Assembly: GCF_000023125.1 (NCBI RefSeq)
Contig: NC_013037.1
Location: 868,001-932,000 of the forward strand
Length of the DNA stretch: 64,000 nt
DNA from: Dyadobacter fermentans DSM 18053
GTDB taxonomy: Bacteria > Bacteroidota > Bacteroidia > Cytophagales > Spirosomataceae
Reading direction: 5' to 3'
The notes beneath the pieces are model-generated. The model had not been told where the DNA came from, made no database searches, and was given only the letters and a program-made list of their open reading frames with translations. Within the stretch, counting starts at the first letter, position 1. Each line of letters opens with the position of its first letter. Shown piece by piece: positions 16,840 to 24,851 of the stretch. A program made the translations under genes and the position numbers.

Positions 16840-18201
16840 TTATGATTTAAATGAGAATATCATTTGAAAACTTCTTAACTGATATCGAAATAGTTTTTTG
16901 GTGCTCCTAAAAAGGAAATTGGAGAATATTGCCGATACATAATAAGATATGAGTGTGGCTATTGCTGCACCGACTGCGCCCATTTTTGGAATTAGTATTA
17001 CGTTTAGCAGCACATTTAGCGTTAGCCCGATGAGCGTTTTGTAGACGTTATACTTTTGCAGGTTTTCAATAATCAGATACTGCCCGGATGCTACGCCAAG
17101 AAACATGGGAACGAGTGCCCAAATGTGGATGGCCAGAATGGAATAGGCAGGATAGTATTCCGGACCATAAAGTAGTTGTATTATTTGTTGGGAAAGAAGG
17201 CTTATAATGATCGCAGCACCGATTGATATACGGGTCATCCAACCGAAAAAAGTACATATCTTTTGAATGAATACCTCATCAGATTGTTCTTTTTTGATTT
17301 TTACAAGAACTGATAGGTAACTTCCGGAGATCGCCATCGGAATGAATACAAACATATCAGTAATCTTTGTAGTGGAACTGAATAATCCCAATTCAGTTTC
17401 GCCCGCAATATTGCCGATCATTAACTGATCGATCCGCATGTAAAGGATGACTGCCAGATTGGAAACAATAAATGGCCAGCCAGTGGATAATAGCTGCCGG
17501 GCTCTTTTCTTTCTGAATATCCAGTTAAATATATTCTGCTCCGACTGGTATTTAAAAATTAAAAATATGTAAGCAAAAAGGGTTTCTATTCCAATGGCCG
17601 CAGCAAACCAGAAGACTGATTTATGCGTAAGCAAACAATAAATCTTGATTGCAGCCCCGATAAAATAGCCGATGTTCTTGCAAACGACAGTGAGTTTACT
17701 TTTTAACCTTGACTGAAATTCCAGGTCAATGAGGTCAAACGGGCTGATTAAAAAGCTAGGAGACAGTAGTGCAAACAAATAGTAGTAATAATCAGGCGCA
17801 TTTGTAAAGTAGAAATAGCAGAAAGTAGCCGCTATGCCAACGGGGATAAAGGCCAGTCTTGTAAAAAAGGCAGTGCCTAATATTTCATTCTTTTGCTCCG
17901 GCGAGGCCACGATCTCCTTGACGAGGAAGCCGTCCATGCCCAAATTTGCAATCGTAGTGATAATGCCGACGATCGCGGCAGTGTAGTTAATCTCTCCCCA
18001 ATGTGCAGGTCCCAGATATCTCGCAACCCACACGCCGACGACCAGGCCTATCAGTAGCCTGCTCGCTTTGTCTAAGGCAAGCCAGGCAACGTTGAGCACT
18101 ACGGGATTTTGAATTTTTGTCTTAATTTTTGCTACGGCCGTGTAGAACATTGACGAGGTTGCTTGCAGGCGATTATGGTAGTTACTTTGTGAGTTACCCA
18201 A
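16840..18201 (-). CDS. Wzx-type polysaccharide flippase (MOP superfamily)
   Basis: 453 residues with about 12-14 hydrophobic helices. The N-terminal region LDKASRLLIGLVVGVWVARYLGP is the usual start of the polysaccharide_synt family. It should flip lipid-linked oligosaccharide across the inner membrane for capsule, exopolysaccharide or O-antigen assembly. The coding sequence is visibly more AT-rich than the ABC-F gene or the GH43 gene on either side, as is common for transferred surface-glycan genes. It heads the three-gene block on the minus strand. Confidence 0.88.
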   Translation of the reverse strand: MGNSQSNYHNRLQATSSMFYTAVAKIKTKIQNPVVLNVAWLALDKASRLLIGLVVGVWVARYLGPAHWGEINYTAAIVGIITTIANLGMDGFLVKEIVASPEQKNEILGTAFFTRLAFIPVGIAATFCYFYFTNAPDYYYYLFALLSPSFLISPFDLIDLEFQSRLKSKLTVVCKNIGYFIGAAIKIYCLLTHKSVFWFAAAIGIETLFAYIFLIFKYQSEQNIFNWIFRKKRARQLLSTGWPFIVSNLAVILYMRIDQLMIGNIAGETELGLFSSTTKITDMFVFIPMAISGSYLSVLVKIKKEQSDEVFIQKICTFFGWMTRISIGAAIIISLLSQQIIQLLYGPEYYPAYSILAIHIWALVPMFLGVASGQYLIIENLQKYNVYKTLIGLTLNVLLNVILIPKMGAVGAAIATLISYYVSAIFSNFLFRSTKKLFRYQLRSFQMIFSFKS

Positions 18202-18319
18202 TTTTATATAGGATTTCAGAAATATACATAAATATAAGTTGGTATAAATACTGGATTAGCAAACGGTAGTGATTGCCAATCCAGAGGCGCTGAGCGATGC
18301 CGGAACGGCATTCGATCGC

Positions 18320-18349
18320 TTGACATATCAGAATGTAACGCTAGTTTTG
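18320..18349 (+). promoter_or_regulatory. Bacteroidota-type promoter of the GH43 gene
   Basis: TTG at 18320-18322 and TAGTTTTG at 18342-18349 (TAnnTTTG) are separated by 19 bases, the usual -33/-7 spacing. The predicted start of transcription is near 18356, giving a ~20-base leader to the ATG at 18378. This is the best-formed promoter in the window. Confidence 0.65.
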
Positions 18350-18377
18350 AAGTATCATCCAAAACATTCCTGACCCC

Positions 18378-19361
18378 ATGAGATTCTTGCTGATCTGTTC
18401 CATTTTGTTACTCTCCGCGACATTCGCTTCCGCACAGACAAAGGAGGAGATTTTCTTTGCCGACGTCACCATTGTTGTGGAAAACGGCATGTATTTCCTC
18501 ACCGGGTCGAAGGGTGGCGGGAGCGGTCCGCAGGGTTTTGCCCTTCTCCAATCCAGGGACCTGAAAACGTGGGCGGTGCCCGCGAAAATGAAAGATTCGC
18601 TCGGCATGATCCTCACCAAAGGCGACCATACTTTCGGTACCAAGGGGTTTTGGGCGCCGCAGATATTCAAAGACCGGAACACGTATTACATGACTTATAC
18701 CGCCGACGAACAAACCGTGCTGGCTGAGTCGAAGTCGCTGTTTGGGCCATACAGGCAAAAAGAGGTGGGGCCGATCGACGGGTCGGAAAAGAACATCGAT
18801 TCGTACATTTTTAAAGATACCGATGGCAAATATTACCTCTATTGCGTGCGGTTCGACAAAGGGAATTACATCTATGCGGCCGAGTTTGACATGAAAACGG
18901 GAAAGATCAAGCCGCAGACGCTGAAAAGGTGTTTTGACCTCACCGAGCAATGGGAGGCAACCCCCAATTACAAGTCGGGGCCCATCATGGAAGGCCCCAC
19001 GGTAATGAAGCTGAAAAACAAGTACTACCTGTTCTATTCCGCCAACCACTTCGAAAACATCGACTACGCCATTGGCTATGCGGTTGCCGATTCGCCTTAC
19101 GGCCCTTGGGTAAAAAGTAAAAACAACCCGATCATCCATCGTTCCATTGTCGGCGAGAATGGTTCCGGGCACGGCGATCTGTTTGAGGGGTTGGACAAGC
19201 AGCTCTATTACGTATATCACATTCATCATTCGTCTGAAAAAGTTGGCCCGCGGAGGACACGCATTGTGCCGGTGGTGAAACAGTGGGATGAAAAAGCCGG
19301 GCAATACACTTTCCGTGTGAAAGGAAACGAAGTGATCGTGCCGGTGCTGGCGGAGAAATAA
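18378..19361 (+). CDS. Secreted glycoside hydrolase family 43-like protein
   Basis: 327 residues with a signal peptide (MRFLLICSILLLSATFASAQ), so periplasmic or outer-membrane facing. The five-bladed propeller pattern of GH43 is visible: ADVTIVVENGMYFLTGSKGG (blade 1, candidate catalytic Asp), FWAPQIFKDRNTYYMTYT, SYIFKDTDGKYYLYCV, IMEGPTVMKLKNKYYLFYSAN (candidate acid Glu) and the GHGDLFEG loop. GH43 enzymes mostly act on arabinan, xylan or galactan side chains. Substrate is not predictable here. It stands alone behind its own promoter, convergent with the sigma-associated gene. Confidence 0.8.
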   Translation: MRFLLICSILLLSATFASAQTKEEIFFADVTIVVENGMYFLTGSKGGGSGPQGFALLQSRDLKTWAVPAKMKDSLGMILTKGDHTFGTKGFWAPQIFKDRNTYYMTYTADEQTVLAESKSLFGPYRQKEVGPIDGSEKNIDSYIFKDTDGKYYLYCVRFDKGNYIYAAEFDMKTGKIKPQTLKRCFDLTEQWEATPNYKSGPIMEGPTVMKLKNKYYLFYSANHFENIDYAIGYAVADSPYGPWVKSKNNPIIHRSIVGENGSGHGDLFEGLDKQLYYVYHIHHSSEKVGPRRTRIVPVVKQWDEKAGQYTFRVKGNEVIVPVLAEK

Positions 19362-19365
19362 CGCG

Positions 19366-20676
19366 TTACTTTTTGGTCAGCCGCAGCTGAATGCCCACCG
19401 TGGTAAGTCTTAGCCGCTCGGCGGTACTTGCGCCGAGCGGATATTTGACATACGGCTCCACTTCGACGGCCGTGTTCTGCCATTGATAACTGATCCCCAG
19501 CCCCAAATAAAGCGGACTGCCGACTACCCAGTCGCGTTTTTTGTCGTCTTCGGTGACCGAGCTTAACTCTTCGACGGTTTGCGTGGAAACGAGCACGGGC
19601 CCGCCTGCGGTTTCTGCAAAAGTTGCGATGGTCCGTTGGGTTTTGTAATGGTAATCGGCGGCCTGGCCTACGCTGGTTTGCAATGCAAGCCCGCCGGAAG
19701 CGGTAAAGCCTATCTTCTTGAAGGTCTTCAACTTGTATTGTACTTGCAAAGGGATTTCCAGGTTAACCCATCGGTAACGGACGCCCTGCAACTGGGCGGA
19801 ACCCGCGGCGGCATTGAGCCGCGCCGGCTCCTGCACATTCAACGACTGCTTGCTGCCCGAAATGCCGGTTACCAGCGCGATTTTATCAGAAAAAGGCACG
19901 AGCAATGCGCCACCCAGTCCGTAGTTCAGTTCCATGTCGGTATGCGCTGCGCGGTTCGATTGCTGGGAAATGGTCACACCCCAGCGGATTGACCGATGAG
20001 GCGGCTGCGTTTCCCGCGTTTGGGATTCGGGTAGGGAAATGTAGGATTTGCCAAAACGGGCGATAGTGAAACTGAATGGCCGCGAAGCCAGCAAACCCGG
20101 ATTGATATTCTCGGCCGACTGCTCGCGGTTCGCTTTCGGAAGCTGATCATTTGTCAATGCGAAATCTGTGATCTCAGCGCTGCCTGTGTCAGCAAGCGCA
20201 GCCCCTTTTTTAGAATGTCCTTTCCGCGATCCGTGTGATGCCTTTTTGGAATATTCTTTCCGCGATCCGAGCGATGCGTTTTCGGAATATTCTTTTGGTG
20301 TTCCGGGCGATTCTTGCGACTCGGCTGACAGTTGCGGAAATGGTAGTGGCACTGCATTGTCTGAAATGCCGGCGTGCGGCTTGCGAGGGTGCCAGGCATT
20401 CGTTTGGCCGCCATTCGTTTGCCCGCCCTTCTTTTCCTTATGCGTGACGATGGGCGTTGCGGGTATGAAACGGGCAAGCATGTCGCTTGTGAGCAGCGCC
20501 GATCCGAGGAGGACCGGCACGGCCGCGGCGCTGAGCCAGTACAGCACCGTCCGTCTGTTGCGGTTTTTGGCGGTCCGGAATTGCTCAAAGTCCTCCCACG
20601 CTTCCGGCTGATACGGCTCGGTGTGGTTGCGAAGCTGATCGAGCATTCGTTTGCCCAAAGGTTCCTGATCCGACAT
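19366..20676 (-). CDS. Membrane-anchored protein with cytoplasmic N-terminus and C-terminal beta-barrel-like domain, probable sigma partner
   Basis: 436 residues. A hydrophilic N-terminal domain (1-42) precedes one membrane helix (about 44-62), then a long low-complexity linker with short tandem repeats (residues 128-159: KEYSENASLGSR, KEYSKKASHGSR, KGHSKKGA). The last ~190 residues (GVTISQQSN ... TTVGIQLRLTKK) resemble the OMP_b-brl/PorT-like beta-barrel fold and end in an aromatic-poor strand. The sigma-factor gene ends one base upstream, so the two are coupled. The topology suggests an anti-sigma-like sensor spanning the inner membrane and reaching outward, but no known anti-sigma motif is seen. 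Confidence 0.6.
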   Translation of the reverse strand: MSDQEPLGKRMLDQLRNHTEPYQPEAWEDFEQFRTAKNRNRRTVLYWLSAAAVPVLLGSALLTSDMLARFIPATPIVTHKEKKGGQTNGGQTNAWHPRKPHAGISDNAVPLPFPQLSAESQESPGTPKEYSENASLGSRKEYSKKASHGSRKGHSKKGAALADTGSAEITDFALTNDQLPKANREQSAENINPGLLASRPFSFTIARFGKSYISLPESQTRETQPPHRSIRWGVTISQQSNRAAHTDMELNYGLGGALLVPFSDKIALVTGISGSKQSLNVQEPARLNAAAGSAQLQGVRYRWVNLEIPLQVQYKLKTFKKIGFTASGGLALQTSVGQAADYHYKTQRTIATFAETAGGPVLVSTQTVEELSSVTEDDKKRDWVVGSPLYLGLGISYQWQNTAVEVEPYVKYPLGASTAERLRLTTVGIQLRLTKK

Positions 20677-20677
20677 T

Positions 20678-21241
20678 TTAATGGCTCCCGTTTTGAATGG
20701 TGATCATTTTGCGCAGGCACGCTTTACTCTTTGCCAGGTATACCCGGGAAGATGACGTCGAAATGCCCAGCATTTTGCCGATTTCCTCGTGGCTGTAACC
20801 TTCCACTTCATACAGATTGAAAATCACCTTCCATACCGGCGGGAGTTTGTCGAGCAGCCGCAGGATTTCCTCCACCGACTGGCTGTCCACCGCATCGTCG
20901 GGCGTGGCGTAGCTTTCGTGGTGAGCGTCCAGGCCCGTCACGACGAAGTTTTTTCGCTCTTTTCTGAAATAATCAATGGCCGTACGGACGACCAGCGCCC
21001 GCATCCAGGATTTGAAGGAATGCAGGCCCGCCAGCTGCCGCGGCAACTGTTCGAAAATTTTGAGAAATGAATCATTCACGGCCTCCTGCGCAGTGGCATG
21101 GCTGGGAAGATACCGGATGCTTATCCCCATTGCCAAACCGAAAAAATGCCTGAAAACCCATTGCTGCGCTTTGGGGTCCCTTTCGGCGCAGCGCTCAATC
21201 CAATGTTTTTCATTTGATGTACAATCAGATAGCCATTCCAC
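20678..21241 (-). CDS. ECF-type RNA polymerase sigma factor
   Basis: 187 residues. Region 2 is visible in IRYLPSHATAQEAVNDSFLKIFEQL and FKSWMRALVVRTAIDYFRKERK; region 4 in LLDKLPPVWKVIFNLYEVEGYSHEEIGKMLGISTSSSRVYLAKSKACL, which holds the -35-binding helix-turn-helix. It is followed directly by a membrane-anchored beta-barrel protein that is the likely regulator. Target promoters are unknown. Confidence 0.9.
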   Translation of the reverse strand: MEWLSDCTSNEKHWIERCAERDPKAQQWVFRHFFGLAMGISIRYLPSHATAQEAVNDSFLKIFEQLPRQLAGLHSFKSWMRALVVRTAIDYFRKERKNFVVTGLDAHHESYATPDDAVDSQSVEEILRLLDKLPPVWKVIFNLYEVEGYSHEEIGKMLGISTSSSRVYLAKSKACLRKMITIQNGSH

Positions 21242-21313
21242 AATAAGCGATAGCGTTGCCCGCCACGCGGGTGCGCGGCGGGCAGGGATGATGTGATGGA
21301 AAAGGACGCGCTG

Positions 21314-21814
21314 TTACTTTGGATTGGAAGTGCTACCGTTGGGATCAACCGTCGTGTCCTGCTTCTTGGAACCATTGGAAACGTGCACGATCACCTCAGA
21401 TGCGTTGGCCGACTTGCCAAACAGCTTTTGCAGGTCCACTTCGAGCGTGTAGTCATGCATGGCCGCATCCTGCGCGCCGTCGGGCGTGTTGTAGCCCACC
21501 ACCAGCCGGGCCTGCATCGGGTAGGAGAGCATCAGCGAACCGTCCCAAACCACCTTGTAATTGTCGATGCCGTTACCGCCCCGGACATCGATCTTTAACA
21601 AATTGCCTTCGCGCGTTACTTTGGTGATTTCAAATGGTGTACCGTCGAAAGTCTCCCGCGTGGCCATCAGTTTCCGGTACTCATCGCCATTTGTCTGTAC
21701 CAGCGGGCCGCCGTCCGGATCAGGGGAAATATTATTTTCCCGGTTACAGGAAAAAGAAACCGACAGCACGAGCAGGAAAAGGAATGCGACACACTTTGAA
21801 AGAGTTGTTTTCAT
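21314..21814 (-). CDS. Lipoprotein of unknown function
   Basis: 166 residues. Signal peptide with a lipobox-like SFSC (Cys23), then a linker NRENNISPDPDGGP and a beta-rich domain (FEITKVTREGNLLKIDVRGGNGIDNYKVVWDG). It lies 72 bases upstream of the sigma gene on the same strand and may be in the same transcript. No family recognised. Confidence 0.6.
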   Translation of the reverse strand: MKTTLSKCVAFLFLLVLSVSFSCNRENNISPDPDGGPLVQTNGDEYRKLMATRETFDGTPFEITKVTREGNLLKIDVRGGNGIDNYKVVWDGSLMLSYPMQARLVVGYNTPDGAQDAAMHDYTLEVDLQKLFGKSANASEVIVHVSNGSKKQDTTVDPNGSTSNPK

Positions 21815-21993
21815 TTTGCTAACAGATTAAGTTGTTTTTACCGAAGTCGTAAAACGGAATCGAAACGCTACTGGCCGGCGTAAAAAAGATTATTACTAAG
21901 AGAAAGTCAGAGCGGGGAAGGTTGGAGCGAATCCGGCCGAATTAGGGTATATTGCGGCAAAAGGTGTTTAACTATTTCTATTAAATAAATTTT

Positions 21994-22371
21994 ATGAGTA
22001 CAACTGAAAAGGGGGCTGCACCGGCGGTGCCGATTTCCAAAGCATTGGTGTCCAATGGATTTTTGTTCATTTCAGGTCAAATCGGCTCTGCCGGCGGACA
22101 GCTGGTAACGACTTCTTTCGAGGATGAGGTAAAGCAGGTATTTGCAAACATCGAAGCGATACTGCAAGAACACAATCTCACGTTCAGCCACATTGTGAGC
22201 GTGACCGTGTATCTGACGGACATGAGATATTTCGACCAGCTGAATGCTGTTTATCAAAATTATTTCACCGACCGCTTCCCCACCCGTACGTGCATTGCGG
22301 TGGCAGGTTTGCCCAAGCAAGCGCGGGTGGAACTGACCACAATGGCCAGTCTGGAACTGAAAGCAAGCTAA
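21994..22371 (+). CDS. RidA/YjgF family enamine/imine deaminase
   Basis: 125 residues, the standard RidA length. Conserved features: ALVSNGFLFISGQIG, VFANIEAILQEHNLTFSHIVSVTVYLTDM and the active-site region PTRTCIAVAGLPKQARVELTTMA, where the catalytic Arg lies in the PTRT motif. RidA hydrolyses reactive enamines released by PLP enzymes to 2-keto acids. Its neighbour is a MocR regulator with a PLP aminotransferase domain, and the two stop codons overlap by 4 bases in convergent orientation. A shared amino-acid or imine theme is likely, though co-regulation is unproven. Confidence 0.9.
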   Translation: MSTTEKGAAPAVPISKALVSNGFLFISGQIGSAGGQLVTTSFEDEVKQVFANIEAILQEHNLTFSHIVSVTVYLTDMRYFDQLNAVYQNYFTDRFPTRTCIAVAGLPKQARVELTTMASLELKAS

Positions 22372-23786
22372 AAGGCACAGGCGAGCTCGCCAAGTGTTTT
22401 CAATTGCGATTCGGTTTGTTCACTCCAAATCAGCCCGTAGTTGAGCCGCATGCAGCTCTGATACTGGTTTTGCAAGGTAAATATCCGCCCCGGCGCGAAG
22501 CTGATGTTGCGGGCAAGGGCTTTCCGGTGAAGCACGGCGGTATCAATCTCACCGGGAAGCTCTACCCACAGCACGGAACCGCCCTGCGGCCGGCTGGCCC
22601 TGGTGCCTTCCGGGAAATAATCGGAAATGGCCCTGGAATAGCGGTTCATGTTTCCGTTCAGGATGTGCCTTAGTTGTTTGAGGTGCCGTTCGTAACGGCC
22701 TGTTTCCAGGAAACTGCCTATTGCTTCCTGCGTGATGGCGGTGCCGGAAATGTGGTGATAAAGCTTCATTCTCAATACATTTTCCCTGAAACGGCCCGGC
22801 GCCACCCATCCCACGCGGTAGCCGGGGGCGAGCGTCTTGGATACCGATCCGCACCAGAGCACGATCCCGCTTTCGTCGTAGCTTTTGCAGGATCTCGGCC
22901 GGGTAGGGCCGAAGTAGATGTCGGCGCTCACGTCGTTTTCGATCAGCGGTACATTGTATTGGCAGGATAATGCCACAGCTGCTTTTTTGTTTTCATCGGA
23001 CATGCAGCTGCCCAGCGGGTTGCTGAAATTGCTCATCAGCAGGCTGGCTTTTGCGCTGCCGTTTTCCAGCGCCGCTTCGAATGCATTCAGATCCACGCCG
23101 GAGGCGGGGTGGGTGGGCAGTTCCAGCACTTTCAAGCCCAGCGCTTCGGCGAGTTGCAGCATCCCGAATGATACCGGACTTTCCATCGCCACTGTGTCGC
23201 CTCTTTCGGTGACGGCCATCAGGCAATAGGATAATGCATTCAGGCAGCCGCTGGTGGTGATCACGTCCTGGTGGCTCAGGCCCGGGCGCATGGGCAGCGC
23301 CCAGCGTGCTATCTGCCTGCGAAGCCGCTCGTTCCCTTCGACCTTGTCGTAGGCCACGCCGCTGCCATTCAGTTCGCGGGTCGCGAGCAGCAGCGCTTTG
23401 TTCAGCCTGGCAACAGGCAGCAGCGCGTTCGCAGGCGTCGCCAGTGCGAGACTTGCTCCTTCACCCAGATTATCGTACACCTGGCTCACCAGCAATTCGT
23501 TGAGCCCGAAACTGGCAATGGCAGACGGCCTGCTCAGTTCGGGAACGCGGGGAATCCGGGAGGCTGTATATTGCACATAATACCCGGATTGGGGCCGGGG
23601 TTCGATCAGCATTTTGCTTTCCAGGCGGTAGTAGGCGCTCAGCGCAGTATTCTGGCTCACGCCATACTGGTCGCACAGCATCCGTAGCGAAGGCAGCTTA
23701 TCGCCGGTACGCAGGGTATTGTTCAGAATTTGCTGCTCAATCGCGTCGGCTATTGTAATGTATACAAACTCGTTTTTCTCAGACAT
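22368..23786 (-). CDS. MocR-family regulator (GntR winged helix fused to PLP aminotransferase)
   Basis: 472 residues from the ATG at 23786 (MSEKNEFVYIT). The GntR helix-turn-helix covers about 1-75 (IADAIEQQILNNTLRTGDKLPS, YGVSQNTALSAYYRLESK). The rest is a fold-type I aminotransferase domain; the PLP-binding Lys is in LWCGSVSKTLAPGYRVGW, and NFSNPLGSCM and RPRSCKSYDE fit the family. MocR proteins sense amino acids, GABA or PLP and control a divergent gene. The divergent neighbour is a PanE-like reductase 93 bases away. Three regularly spaced half-sites overlap its own predicted promoter, suggesting autoregulation. Confidence 0.92.
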   Translation of the reverse strand: MSEKNEFVYITIADAIEQQILNNTLRTGDKLPSLRMLCDQYGVSQNTALSAYYRLESKMLIEPRPQSGYYVQYTASRIPRVPELSRPSAIASFGLNELLVSQVYDNLGEGASLALATPANALLPVARLNKALLLATRELNGSGVAYDKVEGNERLRRQIARWALPMRPGLSHQDVITTSGCLNALSYCLMAVTERGDTVAMESPVSFGMLQLAEALGLKVLELPTHPASGVDLNAFEAALENGSAKASLLMSNFSNPLGSCMSDENKKAAVALSCQYNVPLIENDVSADIYFGPTRPRSCKSYDESGIVLWCGSVSKTLAPGYRVGWVAPGRFRENVLRMKLYHHISGTAITQEAIGSFLETGRYERHLKQLRHILNGNMNRYSRAISDYFPEGTRASRPQGGSVLWVELPGEIDTAVLHRKALARNISFAPGRIFTLQNQYQSCMRLNYGLIWSEQTESQLKTLGELACAF

Positions 23787-23796
23787 ATATCGCAAA

Positions 23797-23833
23797 CTGC
23801 TATCCTCAAAAATAGCAGAATTGCATCTGCTAT
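23797..23833. promoter_or_regulatory. MocR operator candidate: three CTGCTAT half-sites at 15-bp spacing, over a -7 element
   Basis: CTGCTAT occurs at 23797-23803 and 23827-23833 on the plus strand and as its inverse ATAGCAG at 23812-23818. Starts are exactly 15 bases apart, in the 93-base space between mocR and the panE-like gene. A minus-strand -7 element (TATTTTTG, 23807-23814) sits within the group, 20 bases before the mocR start, so binding would block mocR transcription. MocR factors are known to use a mixture of direct and inverted half-sites; the assignment here is by position. Confidence 0.62.
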
Positions 23834-23879
23834 CGTAATGCTCCATTGCTCAATTTTGTCCCGATCATTTTTGTTCAGG

Positions 23880-24851
23880 ATGGATTTGACCTCAAACCAC
23901 ATTTACATCATCGGAGCGGGCGCAATTGGAAAGGCGCTGGCTGTTTTTCTGCAACTGTCAGGCCGCAAAGTCACAATCCTCCGGGGAAGCATTCCGGAAG
24001 CCGAAACGCGTACGGAGCTTTTTAATGTACAAATGCCCGACGGCTCATGGCATGAAGCCGAAGTGACCGTTTCGACATGGCAAGCATTCCCACGCCTGAG
24101 CGGAACGCTCGTTTTGACCAACAAATCCTTTGGAAACGAGCAACTGGCTGTTGCTTTAAAAGATAAAACAGGGCATTCGCCCATCGTGTTGCTGCAAAAC
24201 GGCCTTGGCGTCGAAAAGCCCTTTTTGAAGCACGGCTTTCCGGAAATGTACCGGTGCGTGCTGTTTGTGACGAGCCAGGTAGGCGAAGGTTCGGCAATAG
24301 CTTTCAAACCCGTCGCACCAAGCCCGATCGGCATTGAACGTGGCAGTCACGACGGGTTACAGCGCATTGTACGGCTTCTGGATACGCCGCATTTTGCATT
24401 CAAAAGCGAAGCCGATATTGCCGGCACGGTTTGGAAAAAGGCCATTATCAATTGCGTTTTCAACACCATCTGCCCGCTGCTGGATGCGGACAACGGCCTT
24501 TTTCACCGGAGTAGCGCCGCGCTCGCCATCGCTCGCCGGGTTATCTCCGAATGCGTGATGTTGGCCAACGCCCGGGGCATTGGGCTGGCGGCCGGGGATG
24601 TGGTGCAAAAGCTGCTGGAAATAAGCCGGTCGTCGGACGGGCAAATCATTTCCACGTTGCAGGATATCCGCGCCGGCCGGAGGACAGAGCTCGATACGCT
24701 GAATTTCGAAATGGTGCGCCAGGCGGAAGCGCTCGGTTTGAGCGAATTGACCCGTGAAACCGGATTGCTAGGCGAGCTCACGCGATTGAAGGAAGATATC
24801 AGTTTAAAAACCCACCCGGAAAACCATTTACCAACCGACATTTTACCATGA
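23880..24851 (+). CDS. 2-dehydropantoate 2-reductase-like protein (ApbA/PanE family)
   Basis: 323 residues from the ATG at 23880 (MDLTSNHIYIIGAGAIGKAL), whose glycine-rich motif starts a Rossmann NADPH-binding domain. The C-terminal helical domain has the conserved KKAIINCVFNTICPLL, with the likely catalytic Lys, and a later SSDGQIISTLQDIRAGRRTELDTLN that fits the ketopantoate-reductase signature. It may make pantoate for coenzyme A or reduce another 2-keto acid. The stop overlaps the start of the following SDR gene (ATGA), and the MocR regulator is divergent; these link it to a small regulated operon rather than housekeeping pantothenate synthesis. Confidence 0.85.
   Translation: MDLTSNHIYIIGAGAIGKALAVFLQLSGRKVTILRGSIPEAETRTELFNVQMPDGSWHEAEVTVSTWQAFPRLSGTLVLTNKSFGNEQLAVALKDKTGHSPIVLLQNGLGVEKPFLKHGFPEMYRCVLFVTSQVGEGSAIAFKPVAPSPIGIERGSHDGLQRIVRLLDTPHFAFKSEADIAGTVWKKAIINCVFNTICPLLDADNGLFHRSSAALAIARRVISECVMLANARGIGLAAGDVVQKLLEISRSSDGQIISTLQDIRAGRRTELDTLNFEMVRQAEALGLSELTRETGLLGELTRLKEDISLKTHPENHLPTDILP

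Noticed and set aside
18260..18373. Remnant of a gene's C-terminus upstream of the GH43 gene (a 37-codon open stretch)
   Set aside because: The stretch contains a well-formed promoter (TTG-N19-TAGTTTTG) for the GH43 gene, which explains its conservation-like look better.
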